39,645 bases of DNA from Kiritimatiellales bacterium (GTDB lineage Bacteria > Verrucomicrobiota > Kiritimatiellia > Kiritimatiellales > Tichowtungiaceae), in the NCBI GenBank assembly GCA_041656295.1, contig JBBADV010000021.1, positions 1 to 39,645 of the forward strand. Reading direction: 5' to 3'. The notes under the pieces were generated by a model. That model worked only from the letters and a program-made list of their open reading frames with translations, was not told where the DNA came from and made no database searches. Below are positions 25,271 to 34,624 of the stretch, piece by piece (within the stretch, counting starts at the first letter, position 1; every line of letters begins with the position of its first letter). Both the position numbers and the translations under genes were made by a program.

Positions 25271-26518
25271 TTACAGCCGCGTACCGGACGGAATGACGGT
25301 GTCCTTAGGAATGACGATGACTCCGTCATGAACGAAGTAGAGATCAGTCTGTTCACCGTCGGCTTTGCCGTCGGGTGAAATATAAACGCTGTCGCCGACA
25401 CGCACATTTTTATCGATGATCGCATTCTTAATATAGCAATCCCGTCCGATGCCAAGGTTTAGATCATAGCCCTCTTCCGGTGCGCCGTTTTCAAAATAGT
25501 CGGCACCCATGATGACCGAATGTTCAATGACAGAACCTTCGCCGATCACAGCACGCAATCCAACGACGGAATGCAGCAGCCGGTGGCCGGAAACGATGCA
25601 ACCTTCAGAAAGCAGACAGCGGTTGAGATCGCAGCAGTTGATTTTTGACGGCGGCAGATAGCGCATATGGGTGTAGATCGGCGCGGAGTCATCATAGAAT
25701 GTAAATTCCGGCACAAGATCGGTCAGCGCCAGATTGGCTTCATGGAACATGCCGATGGTCCCGATGTCTTTCCAGTAGCCTTCAAAAATATGGCTGCAGA
25801 CTTTACGCTGATGAATCGCCTGCGGAATGATATGTTTTCCAAAATCGGAATAGTCATTACCGCACAGGAGATCGGCCAGCAGTTTTGCATTGAAAACATA
25901 AATGCCCATGCTGGCCAGATAACGTTCTTCTTTATACATCGGCGCGCGCAGTTCATCGAGGCGCTGCGTGTCACCCGGTTTTTCGGCAAATTCAATAATC
26001 TGCCCTTTATCATCCACGTGCATGATACCGAGTGCGCCGGCTTCGGCGCGCGGCACAGGTTTAGTGCAGATTGTCACCTCGGCACCGCGTTCAATGTGTT
26101 CAGCAATCACTTCCGCAAAATCCATGCGGTACAGCTGATCGCCGGAAAGAATCACTACAATATCAGGCCGCATGTGCATAACGTGGCGGAGCGACTGCCG
26201 CACCGCATCTGCAGTGCCCTGAAACCAGACGCTTGATGTCGGCGTTTGTTCGGCAGCGAGTACGCGCACAAAACCACCGGACGAAAACTGGTCAAAATTA
26301 TAGGTCGACTGAATGTGCCGGTGCAATGACACGCTGTTGAACTGTGTGAGCAGATAGATGGAGCGGATGCCGCTGTTAATGCAGTTGCTGATTGGAATAT
26401 CGACGAGCCTGTATTTTCCGGCGATCGGCACTGCGGGTTTCGCGCGATCCAGCGTTAACGGTTGAAGACGAGTTCCGGCGCCGCCGCCGAGAATGATTCC
26501 GACTGTTTTAACAGCCAT
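25271..26518 (-). CDS. glgC: Glucose-1-phosphate adenylyltransferase
   Basis: A 415-residue enzyme making ADP-glucose for glycogen. The N-terminal nucleotidyltransferase core shows GGGAGTRLQPLTLDRAKPAVPIAGKY (written here as blocks GGGAGTRL and AKPAVPIAGKYRLVD), SGDQLYRMDF, EFAEKPG (sugar-binding region) and SMGIYVFNAKLL. The C-terminal left-handed beta helix follows, with IVSGHRLLHSVVG and IGRDCYIKNAIIDKN. Length and motifs are standard. It converges on the acyltransferase with 48 bp between stops and appears to be transcribed alone, with a 172-bp leader. Confidence 0.95.
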   Translation of the reverse strand: MAVKTVGIILGGGAGTRLQPLTLDRAKPAVPIAGKYRLVDIPISNCINSGIRSIYLLTQFNSVSLHRHIQSTYNFDQFSSGGFVRVLAAEQTPTSSVWFQGTADAVRQSLRHVMHMRPDIVVILSGDQLYRMDFAEVIAEHIERGAEVTICTKPVPRAEAGALGIMHVDDKGQIIEFAEKPGDTQRLDELRAPMYKEERYLASMGIYVFNAKLLADLLCGNDYSDFGKHIIPQAIHQRKVCSHIFEGYWKDIGTIGMFHEANLALTDLVPEFTFYDDSAPIYTHMRYLPPSKINCCDLNRCLLSEGCIVSGHRLLHSVVGLRAVIGEGSVIEHSVIMGADYFENGAPEEGYDLNLGIGRDCYIKNAIIDKNVRVGDSVYISPDGKADGEQTDLYFVHDGVIVIPKDTVIPSGTRL

Positions 26519-26690
26519 ACTGTCCGCTCCTGGTTATGTTGTTCGGATTACAGCCTTTTCTGATCAATACTTTCCACTATAACATTATGAAAATTTCTTT
26601 TACAGAAAAAAATTCCGAAGTTAAGAGTTCGGGGTCAGTATTAAAATAAATTTTTCAAAAACCATGAACTCTCACCCCTGAACCTTGAAC
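26519..26690. other. glgC leader with GAACTT/GAACCTTG word array
   Basis: On the minus strand this gap reads GAGGTGAGTTCAAGGTTCAG, then GGGTGAGAGTTCATGG and later AACTCTTAACTTCGG, repetitions of GTTCA/AACT words. It is one of several spacers built from short related words. No riboswitch or clear terminator is visible for the flavoprotein gene ending at 26691. Confidence 0.5.
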
Positions 26691-27890
26691 TCACCTCTTT
26701 ATCATGTTTTGTGCCGCAATCCATCCTGTTGTCCATGCAGCCTGCAGATTAAATCCGCCGGTAAGCGCATCAATATCGAGAACCTCACCGGCCAAATATA
26801 ATCCCGACTGCAAACGGCTTTCCATCGTTTTAAAATTAATCTCTTTCAGCCGGATTCCGCCGCACGTTACAAACTCCTCCCGGTGCGGATTTTTTCCGGC
26901 GATAGAAACCGGAAACCGGCAAAGCTGTTCGATCAGCCGCCGGAAATTTTTGGACGGGCACGTGCCCCATTCCTGTGTTTCAGCAATTCCGGCGCGTGCA
27001 GCAAGCAGCTTCCACAGCCGCGCCGGAATTCCAAACGGCGACCATGTTCCGATCTGTTTTTTAGGCGACGCCGCACGCGCTTCTTCCAGCATTTTAAACG
27101 CTGACTCCCCGCTTGCCGCCGGCAGCCAGTTCACCGTCATCTCAAAGCGGTAATGTTGCGCGGCAAAAATCCGCGCGCCGAACGACGAGAGCGTTAACAC
27201 CGCCGGACCGCTTATACCGCTGTGTGTAATCAACAGCGCGCCGTCTGTTTTAAATCCGGCAGCACTCACTGCAACATGTTCGACCGTAATTCCTGCGAGT
27301 GCAGTCAGTTCGTCATCGTTCACTGTGAATGTAAACAGCGACGGCACGCACGGTTCAACCGTATGTTCAAGCCCTTCAATAAACGCGCCACCGCCGGTGG
27401 CAACTAAAAGTTTTTTGCAGTACAATGTTTTTCCGGTACGCAGCGTAACATTAAAACCGCCGGCGTTTTTTTCAACCGCCTGCACTTCACTCTCCGTTCG
27501 AACTTCAACCGCACCGCGTGCAACGGTTTGCATGAACACATCGATGATATCGTCCGACGAATCCGAACGAGGGAAAATACAGCCGTCATCTAAGGTAACC
27601 AGCGGCACACCGTGCGCTTCAAACCATTGTATGGTTTCCGCCGGACCGAACCGGTTGAATGGACCGATCAGCTCGCGCTCCCCGCGCGGATAGTTTTTTA
27701 CAAATTCACGGATATCAAAACACCGATGCGTTAAATTACACCGTCCGCCGCCGGAAATCCGGACCTTCGCCAGCGGGACTCTACCTTTTTCAAGCACCAG
27801 TGTTTTTACGTCCGGCGCTTCTTCGGCAATCACCGCCGCCGCAAACATTCCCGCCGCGCCGCCGCCGATTATGATGACATCGTATTGCAT
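26691..27890 (-). CDS. NAD(P)/FAD-dependent oxidoreductase, HI0933/BaiN family
   Basis: A 399-residue flavoprotein. MQYDVIIIGGGAAGMFAAA gives the N-terminal dinucleotide-binding site and justifies this start; the frame is open 86 codons upstream inside uvrC but that part is not homologous. KVRISGGGRCNLTHR near residue 48 is the family hallmark, and GGFNLQAAWTTGWIAA closes the FAD site at the C-terminus. Family members are poorly characterised; some have been linked to bile-acid reduction in gut bacteria, which should not be assumed here. It starts seven bases after uvrC and is probably co-transcribed with it. Confidence 0.93.
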   Translation of the reverse strand: MQYDVIIIGGGAAGMFAAAVIAEEAPDVKTLVLEKGRVPLAKVRISGGGRCNLTHRCFDIREFVKNYPRGERELIGPFNRFGPAETIQWFEAHGVPLVTLDDGCIFPRSDSSDDIIDVFMQTVARGAVEVRTESEVQAVEKNAGGFNVTLRTGKTLYCKKLLVATGGGAFIEGLEHTVEPCVPSLFTFTVNDDELTALAGITVEHVAVSAAGFKTDGALLITHSGISGPAVLTLSSFGARIFAAQHYRFEMTVNWLPAASGESAFKMLEEARAASPKKQIGTWSPFGIPARLWKLLAARAGIAETQEWGTCPSKNFRRLIEQLCRFPVSIAGKNPHREEFVTCGGIRLKEINFKTMESRLQSGLYLAGEVLDIDALTGGFNLQAAWTTGWIAAQNMIKR

Positions 27891-27897
27891 AAATATT

Positions 27898-29376
27898 TTA
27901 TGCTCCGTCTGATAAACGCTGCCGCCGGAGCGCATCAAGAATAATTCCGGCGGTTTTGGGTCCGATGCCGGACACAGCGCACAGTTCGTCGAATGTAGCG
28001 CGACGCAAACGTTCGAATGAACCGAAATGTTTGAGCAGCAGCTCTTTTTTTCTGGGACCGATCGTTTGTATTTCGTCGAGCGCCGATTCGCGAATGCGCT
28101 GCGCACGCAAACGCCGGTGGTAGGTAATCGCAAAGCGGTGAGCCTCATCGCGCAGGTTGGTCACAACACGCAGAGCTTCTGAATTACGCGGCAGAAAAAC
28201 CGCCGGATGATCGTCGCGCACAATCTCTTCGTACTGCTTGGCGAGTCCGACGGATGGAATACGGACACCGATCTCTGACAGCACGGCGCGCGCGGCGCGC
28301 AGCTGGGTAATGCCGCCGTCAACGACGATCAAATCCGGCAGCGTACCCTGCTCAGCTTTTAAACGCCGGTAGCGCCGTCCGACGGCTTCAGCCATCATGC
28401 GCGGATCATCGCTGCCCGCAACGGTCTTGATACGAAAACGCCGGTAGCGCTGCGGCGCCGGAATTCCGTCGACCGCACACACCATACTGGCGACGGCGTA
28501 GGTGCCGGAAATATTGGAGATGTCAAAACATTCGATGATGCGCGGCGGCGCCGGCAGTCCGAGTTCGGCGGCGAGCTCTTTTATGCCTTTTTCTGCATCG
28601 GCGATGAGTGCACGTCCGGTTTTGCGCACGAGCGCGCGTTCTTTTACAGCGCGGTGCAGCAGCAGCATGAGGTCGCGCAGTGCGGCGGCAGTTTCAAAGT
28701 CATGTGTTCCGGCGGCAGCCTGCATCTGTTCGCGGATTTCACGGATGTATTCGGGTCGTTCGCCGCGCAGAAATGCGGCAGCGGTTTGCACGCGTTCCAT
28801 ATATTCTTCCGGCGTAACCTTATGAATGCACGGCGCAGAGCAATGGCGAATAATGTCGTTATGGCAATGTTTCCACGTTTCCTCATCCGGCCGTTCCGGC
28901 CGGCAGCGGCGCAGTCCGAAACGGATTTCGGCGAACTCCAGTGCGGCGCGTGCAGCAAGTCCGGAGGTGTACGGCCCGAAATAGATCGCGCCGTCGGGTC
29001 TGGCAAGCCGGCAGAATTCGAGTTTGGGAAACGGCTTGCTGAGGTCAAGCCGGAGCAGCGGAAAGTTTTTATCGTCCTTGGCGAGCGAGTTGTAGCGCGG
29101 CTTATATTCTTTAATTAAACGGCTCTCGGTGAGCACAGCTTCAGCATCGTTCTTCAGCACGATGAAATCAAAATCGGCGATAGAACGGATGAGCCCGCGC
29201 AGTTTCGGTTCGGCCTTGCGATAGGTACTTTCACGAAAATAATTCTGCACGCGCCGGCGCAGTGAAATGGCTTTGCCGATATAAATGATTTTTCCGGCGC
29301 GGCTGCGCATGAGATACACACCGGGCTCATCCGGCAGTTCTTTTATCTTTTTCCGAATAGTTTCGCTCCACTGCAT
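27898..29376 (-). CDS. uvrC: UvrC, excinuclease ABC subunit C, short form
   Basis: A 492-residue nuclease of nucleotide excision repair, against roughly 600 in E. coli. It has a GIY-YIG-type N-terminal domain (PGVYLMRS, IIYIGKA, LRRRVQNYF), a UVR motif for UvrB (HDFETAAALRDLM near residue 230), an RNase H-like endonuclease domain (IECFDISNISG, IVVDGGITQL, RDEAHRFAITYHR) and two C-terminal helix-hairpin-helix repeats (IGPRKKELLLKHFGS, VSGIGPKTAG). About 90-100 residues normally between the UVR motif and CFDIS are missing. The start at MQWSETIRKK fits the family. It is divergent from eno. Confidence 0.95.
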   Translation of the reverse strand: MQWSETIRKKIKELPDEPGVYLMRSRAGKIIYIGKAISLRRRVQNYFRESTYRKAEPKLRGLIRSIADFDFIVLKNDAEAVLTESRLIKEYKPRYNSLAKDDKNFPLLRLDLSKPFPKLEFCRLARPDGAIYFGPYTSGLAARAALEFAEIRFGLRRCRPERPDEETWKHCHNDIIRHCSAPCIHKVTPEEYMERVQTAAAFLRGERPEYIREIREQMQAAAGTHDFETAAALRDLMLLLHRAVKERALVRKTGRALIADAEKGIKELAAELGLPAPPRIIECFDISNISGTYAVASMVCAVDGIPAPQRYRRFRIKTVAGSDDPRMMAEAVGRRYRRLKAEQGTLPDLIVVDGGITQLRAARAVLSEIGVRIPSVGLAKQYEEIVRDDHPAVFLPRNSEALRVVTNLRDEAHRFAITYHRRLRAQRIRESALDEIQTIGPRKKELLLKHFGSFERLRRATFDELCAVSGIGPKTAGIILDALRRQRLSDGA

Positions 29377-29387
29377 AAAAAGAAGTC

Positions 29388-29466
29388 TGAAAGTCTGGAG
29401 ATCAAAAGTCAAAGGTCGAAACGGGACTTTTACCGTATCAGACTTTTTGACTTTCGACTTTCATCT
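29388..29466. repeat. GACTTTC-type word array in the uvrC-eno divergent spacer
   Basis: Repeated AAGTC/GACTT words in both orientations: AAGTCTGAAAGTCTGGAG and CAAAAGTCAAAGGTCGAAAC on the left, and GACTTTTTGACTTTCGACTT on the right. The two halves can partly pair. TTGACT within such arrays resembles a -35 box. A TATAGT at 29482-29487 is a possible -10 for eno, but the nearest TTGACT is too far away. Confidence 0.55.
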
Positions 29467-29543
29467 TTTTTCCGTCCCCCGTATAGTCTGCGCTCACTTT
29501 ATCCGGAAGAAAAAACCGGTGCAACCTAAAGGAGTATACAGAT

Positions 29544-30818
<1,275 letters not shown>

Positions 30819-30839
30819 GTTTTCACCGCATAAATGAAA

Positions 30840-30875
30840 GACGCTCCGGAGAAATCCGGAGCGTCTTTTGTTTTT
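30840..30875 (+). terminator. Strong intrinsic terminator after eno
   Basis: GACGCTCCGGA (30840-30850) and TCCGGAGCGTC (30855-30865) form a perfect 11-bp stem closed by a GAAA tetraloop, followed by TTTTGTTTTTG. Confidence 0.95.
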
Positions 30876-30914
30876 GTCAAACGAAGGTTTGAACACCAGA
30901 GGTCCCCTGACGTT

Positions 30915-30985
30915 CAGACTTTACAACCCCAAGACTGTTTTTCTCTTCGACTTTCAACTTTCCGGTCTTTGACTTTCAGACCGTT
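30915..30985. repeat. GACTTTC-type word array before the FtsB-like gene
   Basis: GTTCAGACTTTACAACCCC, TCTTCGACTTTCAACTTTCC and GGTCTTTGACTTTCAGACCG: repeated GACTTTC/CAACTTTC words. GGTCT and AGACC at its right end can form a small hairpin. The same vocabulary is used at 29388-29466. Confidence 0.55.
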
Positions 30986-30997
30986 TCCCCTTATCTT
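30969..30997 (+). promoter_or_regulatory. Candidate promoter for the FtsB-like/thiD pair
   Basis: TTGACT (30969-30974) and TATCTT (30992-30997) are 17 bp apart, five and four matches to the sigma-70 consensus. The GTG start at 31006 follows nine bases after the -10, so transcripts would be leaderless or nearly so, in keeping with the absence of a ribosome site. The -35 box belongs to the repeated GACTTTC words. Confidence 0.35.
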
Positions 30998-31005
30998 CCC
31001 TGATC

Positions 31006-31332
31006 GTGAGTCCTCAGAAATACTGGAATAAAATCTATCGCATCGCCGGCGGTGCAGTGGTACTGCTTACATTTGCCGGTGTCGGCTTTGCGTTCCTGCC
31101 TAAAGTGACACAGTTTTACAGATATCAGGAGACCAAAAGCGGACTTGAAGCCGATATCCGTACGAAAGAGGAAGCCATCAAAGAACTGCGCCGGATGCAG
31201 GAGAAATTTGGAACGGACAAATATTTTGTACAAAAGCTGGCGCATGAAATCGGCTACGCGCACGAAAGCGAAACTATTTTTCAATTTAATGATTCCCGCA
31301 GCAATAATATCTTGGAGAATATGAATGATTAA
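31006..31332 (+). CDS. FtsB/DivIC-family septum-formation-like protein
   Basis: A 108-residue bitopic protein: short basic N-terminus, one membrane helix (IAGGAVVLLTFAGVGFAFL, residues ~13-31), then a charged heptad region (YQETKSGLEADIRTKEEAIKEL and on to ~72) and an AHEIGYAHESETIFQF tail resembling the EKxAREEFGYxxPGE end of FtsB/DivIC proteins. Such proteins join FtsL in the division complex. The start is GTG without a ribosome site. It overlaps thiD by eight bases. The gene often follows eno in bacteria, which supports the call. Confidence 0.75.
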   Translation: MSPQKYWNKIYRIAGGAVVLLTFAGVGFAFLPKVTQFYRYQETKSGLEADIRTKEEAIKELRRMQEKFGTDKYFVQKLAHEIGYAHESETIFQFNDSRSNNILENMND

Positions 31333-32158
31333 ACCTGTCGTCTGGACAATCGCAGGCTCAGATTCCGGCGGAGGTGCCGGAATTCAGGCCGACATTAAAG
31401 TGATGAATCTGCTTGGTGTGCACGCCTGCTCCGTTATTACCGCACTTACCGCACAAAACACGATCGGCACCGGCAAACTCGAATGGGTTGCAGCGGAAAT
31501 GCTGACTGCGCAACTCGAAGCACTGCAATCCGATCTGCCGCCGGTGGCCATAAAAATCGGTATGCTCGGAACTAAAACCGCAGTGGAGACCGTGACCGGA
31601 TTTATGAAAAAAAACCCGGAGCCGTTCATCGTGTGCGATCCGGTGCTGATTTCATCCAGCGGTACATTCCTGCTTGAAGCCGACGCATGGAAAACCATCA
31701 CCGAAAAACTCTTTCCGGCGGTTACCCTTATCACACCGAATATCCCGGAAACGGAACATCTGTTCGGTCTGAAAATTAAAACGCCGGCAGATATTGAAGC
31801 CGCGGCGCAAAAAGCCTTAGCCGCCGGTGCAAAAGAAATTCTAATTAAAGGCGGACATGGCAGGCATAATGTTGAGCTGTCGAGCGACTACTGGACCAAC
31901 GGTGAAAAAGCAGCCTGGATGTCCAGTCCGCGCATTGAAACGCGCAGTTCGCACGGTACCGGCTGTTTTCTTTCATCGGCGATCGCCGCGCTGCGTGCCA
32001 AAGGCTATGCGCCGCTCGACAGCATTCTTTCTGCTAAAGCATTTTTAAACCAGGCACTGCGTCAAGCGCCGGAACTCGGCAACGGTTTCGGACCCCTTGC
32101 CTTCAATCCGTGGGCAAAGATCGAAGAGGATTTCCCGAGTATTCAGCATTCGCCGTGA
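31325..32158 (+). CDS. thiD: Hydroxymethylpyrimidine/phosphomethylpyrimidine kinase
   Basis: A 277-residue ribokinase-fold enzyme that phosphorylates HMP and HMP-P for thiamine synthesis, supplying ThiE. It shows WTIAGSDSGGGAGIQADIK at the N-terminus, AIKIGMLG, CDPVLISSSG, TPNIPETE and SSHGTGCFLSSAIAA with the catalytic Cys/Asp-type loop (here HGTGC). It overlaps the FtsB-like gene and lies 10 kb from the thi operon, without a TPP riboswitch of its own. The last residues run to the edge of a decayed transposase. Confidence 0.95.
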   Translation: MIKPVVWTIAGSDSGGGAGIQADIKVMNLLGVHACSVITALTAQNTIGTGKLEWVAAEMLTAQLEALQSDLPPVAIKIGMLGTKTAVETVTGFMKKNPEPFIVCDPVLISSSGTFLLEADAWKTITEKLFPAVTLITPNIPETEHLFGLKIKTPADIEAAAQKALAAGAKEILIKGGHGRHNVELSSDYWTNGEKAAWMSSPRIETRSSHGTGCFLSSAIAALRAKGYAPLDSILSAKAFLNQALRQAPELGNGFGPLAFNPWAKIEEDFPSIQHSP

Positions 32159-32159
32159 A

Positions 32160-32580
32160 AAATGATATACAAATCGACTCCCGATAGAACCGTTCTTCCG
32201 CTGTTTCAAAATTCGAAATCTTGTGCGGATAGGTGTTAATCCATATTTCGATTTCGCGGAGCATTTTTCTGCGATACGCCCGGCTTTCTTCCTTTCGGAA
32301 CAAACCGCCGGATGAATCGGTTCGTGTTCTCATTCCCGCCGCGTTTCCACGCACTGTACGGATGGGCGTAATACAGATGCGTCCGCTTCCCGCTTTTAAA
32401 CGAACGTTCCATTCCGGCATAATCAAGTAGTTCACTTCCGTTGTCCGAGGCGATACTTTTAAATGGTCGATCCTGCAAAACCCGTTTTTCAGCAAAACAC
32501 GATTTTCTGATCCGGACAGCTTGCGCTCGGTTTGTTTAATCATAAAGTCCACAAGGCCTGTTCGATTATCTCGCACAGGT
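32160..32580 (-). pseudogene. Decayed IS30-family transposase, C-terminal part
   Basis: Fragments of an IS30-type DDE transposase lie in two minus-strand frames. One (32478 to ~32240) reads SIASDNGSELLDYAGMERS and YYAHPYSAWKRGGNENTNRFIRRF, with the second catalytic Asp and the Glu region (NENTNR). The other (to ~32170) continues with IEIWINTYPHKISNFETAEERFY, the usual C-terminus. A frameshift near 32245-32300 separates them, and the N-terminal DNA-binding half with the first Asp is absent. No terminal inverted repeats are recognised. Lying between thiD and a tRNA pair, it marks an old insertion. Confidence 0.85.
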
Positions 32581-32749
32581 ACGCAAAGAACGGGCGCAAT
32601 AAAACAGGAAAGCGGGAGGCTGCTTCCCGAAGTTCATTCCTGCAGCCGCTGAAGATGTCCGGCCTTTTCTGCGCGATCCCCGTGAGCTTCGTCTCTAGCG
32701 CACGGATTTTTTATGCATAAACAAAGGATTTTATTTGAAATTCAAGTGA
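32581..32749. other. Spacer between transposase remnant and tRNA-Lys
   Basis: CGGGAGGCTGCTTCCCG near 32620 can form a five-base hairpin; otherwise nothing is recognisable. It may include further decayed transposon DNA. Confidence 0.4.
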
Positions 32750-32822
<73 letters not shown>

Positions 32823-32880
32823 GGCTGATTGACCGAGAAAGCTACTTGGTACACTTCGCCAGTACAATAAAATTTTCATT

Positions 32881-32965
32881 TGGTGGGCGAGGCGGGACTC
32901 GAACCCGCATACCGCGAGGTGCCAGATCCTAAATCTGGTGCGTCTACCAATTCCGCCACTCGCCC
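32881..32965 (-). tRNA. tRNA-Leu (TAG)
   Basis: On the minus strand: acceptor GGGCGAG pairs with CTCGCCC, anticodon stem CCAGA/TCTGG around TTTAGGA (anticodon TAG), a long variable arm typical of a class II tRNA, T arm GCGGG-TTCGAGT-CCCGC, discriminator A and an encoded CCA. Confidence 0.96.
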
Positions 32966-33065
32966 GCGCAAGTCGCATAGAAAAGAGGAATCTGCTTTTT
33001 TACTCAAGGGTTTATTTGTTTGCAGCACCGATTTCTTTTATTGTTCTGAAAACGAAGGAGGCTGC

Positions 33066-34475
33066 GTGAGTATTAAACTGAAGTTTTTCGGCGCTGCGGG
33101 AAATGTGACGGGTTCGTGCTATCTGCTTGAAACGGACGGCTCACGGATTCTGATCGATTGCGGGATGTATCAGGAACGCGCTTTGCAGGGGCGTAACTGG
33201 GATAGGTTTCCGGTGCCGCCGGAAACAATTGACGCGGTATTGCTAACTCACGCGCACCTCGATCATTGCGGGCGTCTGCCGAAACTGGTGAAGGAAGGAT
33301 TCTGCGGGAAAATTTTCTGTACACCGGCAACGGCGGACATCGCTGAAATTATTATGAAAGATGCCGCATTCATTCAGGCAGAGGATGTGAAGCACAAACA
33401 GGCGCGGCACCAGCGGCAGGGCAAAAAAAGCCCGCATCCGTATGAGCCGCTTTATACGCAGGCGGATGTTGATGATACTCTGTCTCTCTTTTCGCCGGTG
33501 GATTATAAAATTCACGTACCGGTTGCCAAAGGCATCATCGCACAGTTTCGTGAGGCAGGACACATTTTCGGTTCAGCCAATATTCGCGTAACGGTGGGAT
33601 TACCGACCGGCAGATCATGTTCAGTGTTATTTTCCGGCGATGTCGGCCGCTGGAATCTGCCGATCATTAACGATCCCGATCAGTTTAATGAAGCGGATTA
33701 TGTGCTGGTTGAATCAACATACGGAGATCGGCTGCACGGTGAAACAAAAGATATTCCGGAAAAACTTGCGGACATCATCAATGAAACCAATCGAGCTGGC
33801 GGCAATGTAGTGATTCCCAGTTTTGCCGTTGAACGTACGCAGGAGCTGATTTATCATCTGAATACGCTGTTGCGCGAAGATCGCATTCCGCACCTCTTCA
33901 CATTCATTGACAGCCCGATGGCAATTAAAGTTACTGAGGTTTTTAAAAACTATCCTGAGCTGTACGACGAGGAGGCAAAAGCGCTGATGGCAAAAGGCAT
34001 TGCACCGTACGATCTGCCGGGACTGATGATGTCAAGCACGGTCGATGAATCCAAAGCCATTAATCATATTAAAGGCACCGCAATTATTATTGCCGGTTCA
34101 GGTATGTGTACCGGCGGGCGCATTAAGCACCATTTAAAAAACAATATCAGCCGGTCTGAAAGCACCATTTTGTTCGTTGGATTTCAGGCAGTCGGAACAC
34201 TCGGTCGTGTTATTCTTGACGGCACCGATCCGGTGCGGATCTTTGGAGAAGAACATCTGTTGCGCGCACGTATTGAACGGATTTCCGGTTTTTCGGCGCA
34301 TGCTGATCAGCATGAATTATTACGCTGGCTCAGCGGACTCAAAACGGCACCCAGACGTGTGTTTGTTACGCACGGTGAACCGGAGTCGGCCAAAAATTTT
34401 GCGAACCTGCTGGAAGAAAAAAACAACTGGAATTGTGTTGTCCCTGCATATCTGCAAGAATTTATTTTGGATTAA
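33066..34475 (+). CDS. Beta-CASP metallo-beta-lactamase RNA-processing nuclease
   Basis: A 469-residue cytoplasmic enzyme. The GTG at 33066 is chosen because GGAGG lies four bases upstream and the MBL fold begins directly with IKLKFFGAAGNVTGSCYLLE; the longer frame would run through tRNA-Leu. The zinc motif HAHLDHCG is near residue 62, further ligands are in REAGHIFGS and FSGDVG, the beta-CASP domain includes PSFAVERTQEL and IAGSGMCTGGR, and the C-terminal GFSAHADQ and VTHGEPES complete the RNA-specificity segment. It resembles archaeal CPSF and bacterial KH-less homologues rather than RNase J. RNA cleavage is inferred. Confidence 0.92.
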   Translation: MSIKLKFFGAAGNVTGSCYLLETDGSRILIDCGMYQERALQGRNWDRFPVPPETIDAVLLTHAHLDHCGRLPKLVKEGFCGKIFCTPATADIAEIIMKDAAFIQAEDVKHKQARHQRQGKKSPHPYEPLYTQADVDDTLSLFSPVDYKIHVPVAKGIIAQFREAGHIFGSANIRVTVGLPTGRSCSVLFSGDVGRWNLPIINDPDQFNEADYVLVESTYGDRLHGETKDIPEKLADIINETNRAGGNVVIPSFAVERTQELIYHLNTLLREDRIPHLFTFIDSPMAIKVTEVFKNYPELYDEEAKALMAKGIAPYDLPGLMMSSTVDESKAINHIKGTAIIIAGSGMCTGGRIKHHLKNNISRSESTILFVGFQAVGTLGRVILDGTDPVRIFGEEHLLRARIERISGFSAHADQHELLRWLSGLKTAPRRVFVTHGEPESAKNFANLLEEKNNWNCVVPAYLQEFILD

Positions 34476-34624
34476 ATAAACAATAATATGAGTTGCACTG
34501 TTATTTGAATCATAAAATTGTAGTCGCGGGCGTTGACTGTCAGATCAGATCGTGACTAATACAACTGATGTAAATTTAATGTCGATGAATTATAGATTTT
34601 ACTGCATTCCCTGACCTTTGAGGT
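34476..34624. other. Convergent spacer
   Basis: AT-rich 149-bp gap between the nuclease and the permease stop. GATCAGATC is a short repeat; I see no terminator. Confidence 0.4.

Noticed and set aside
27891..28148. N-terminal extension of the BaiN-type flavoprotein
   Set aside because: The extra 86 residues overlap uvrC in another frame and precede the usual MQYDVIIIGGG beginning of the family.
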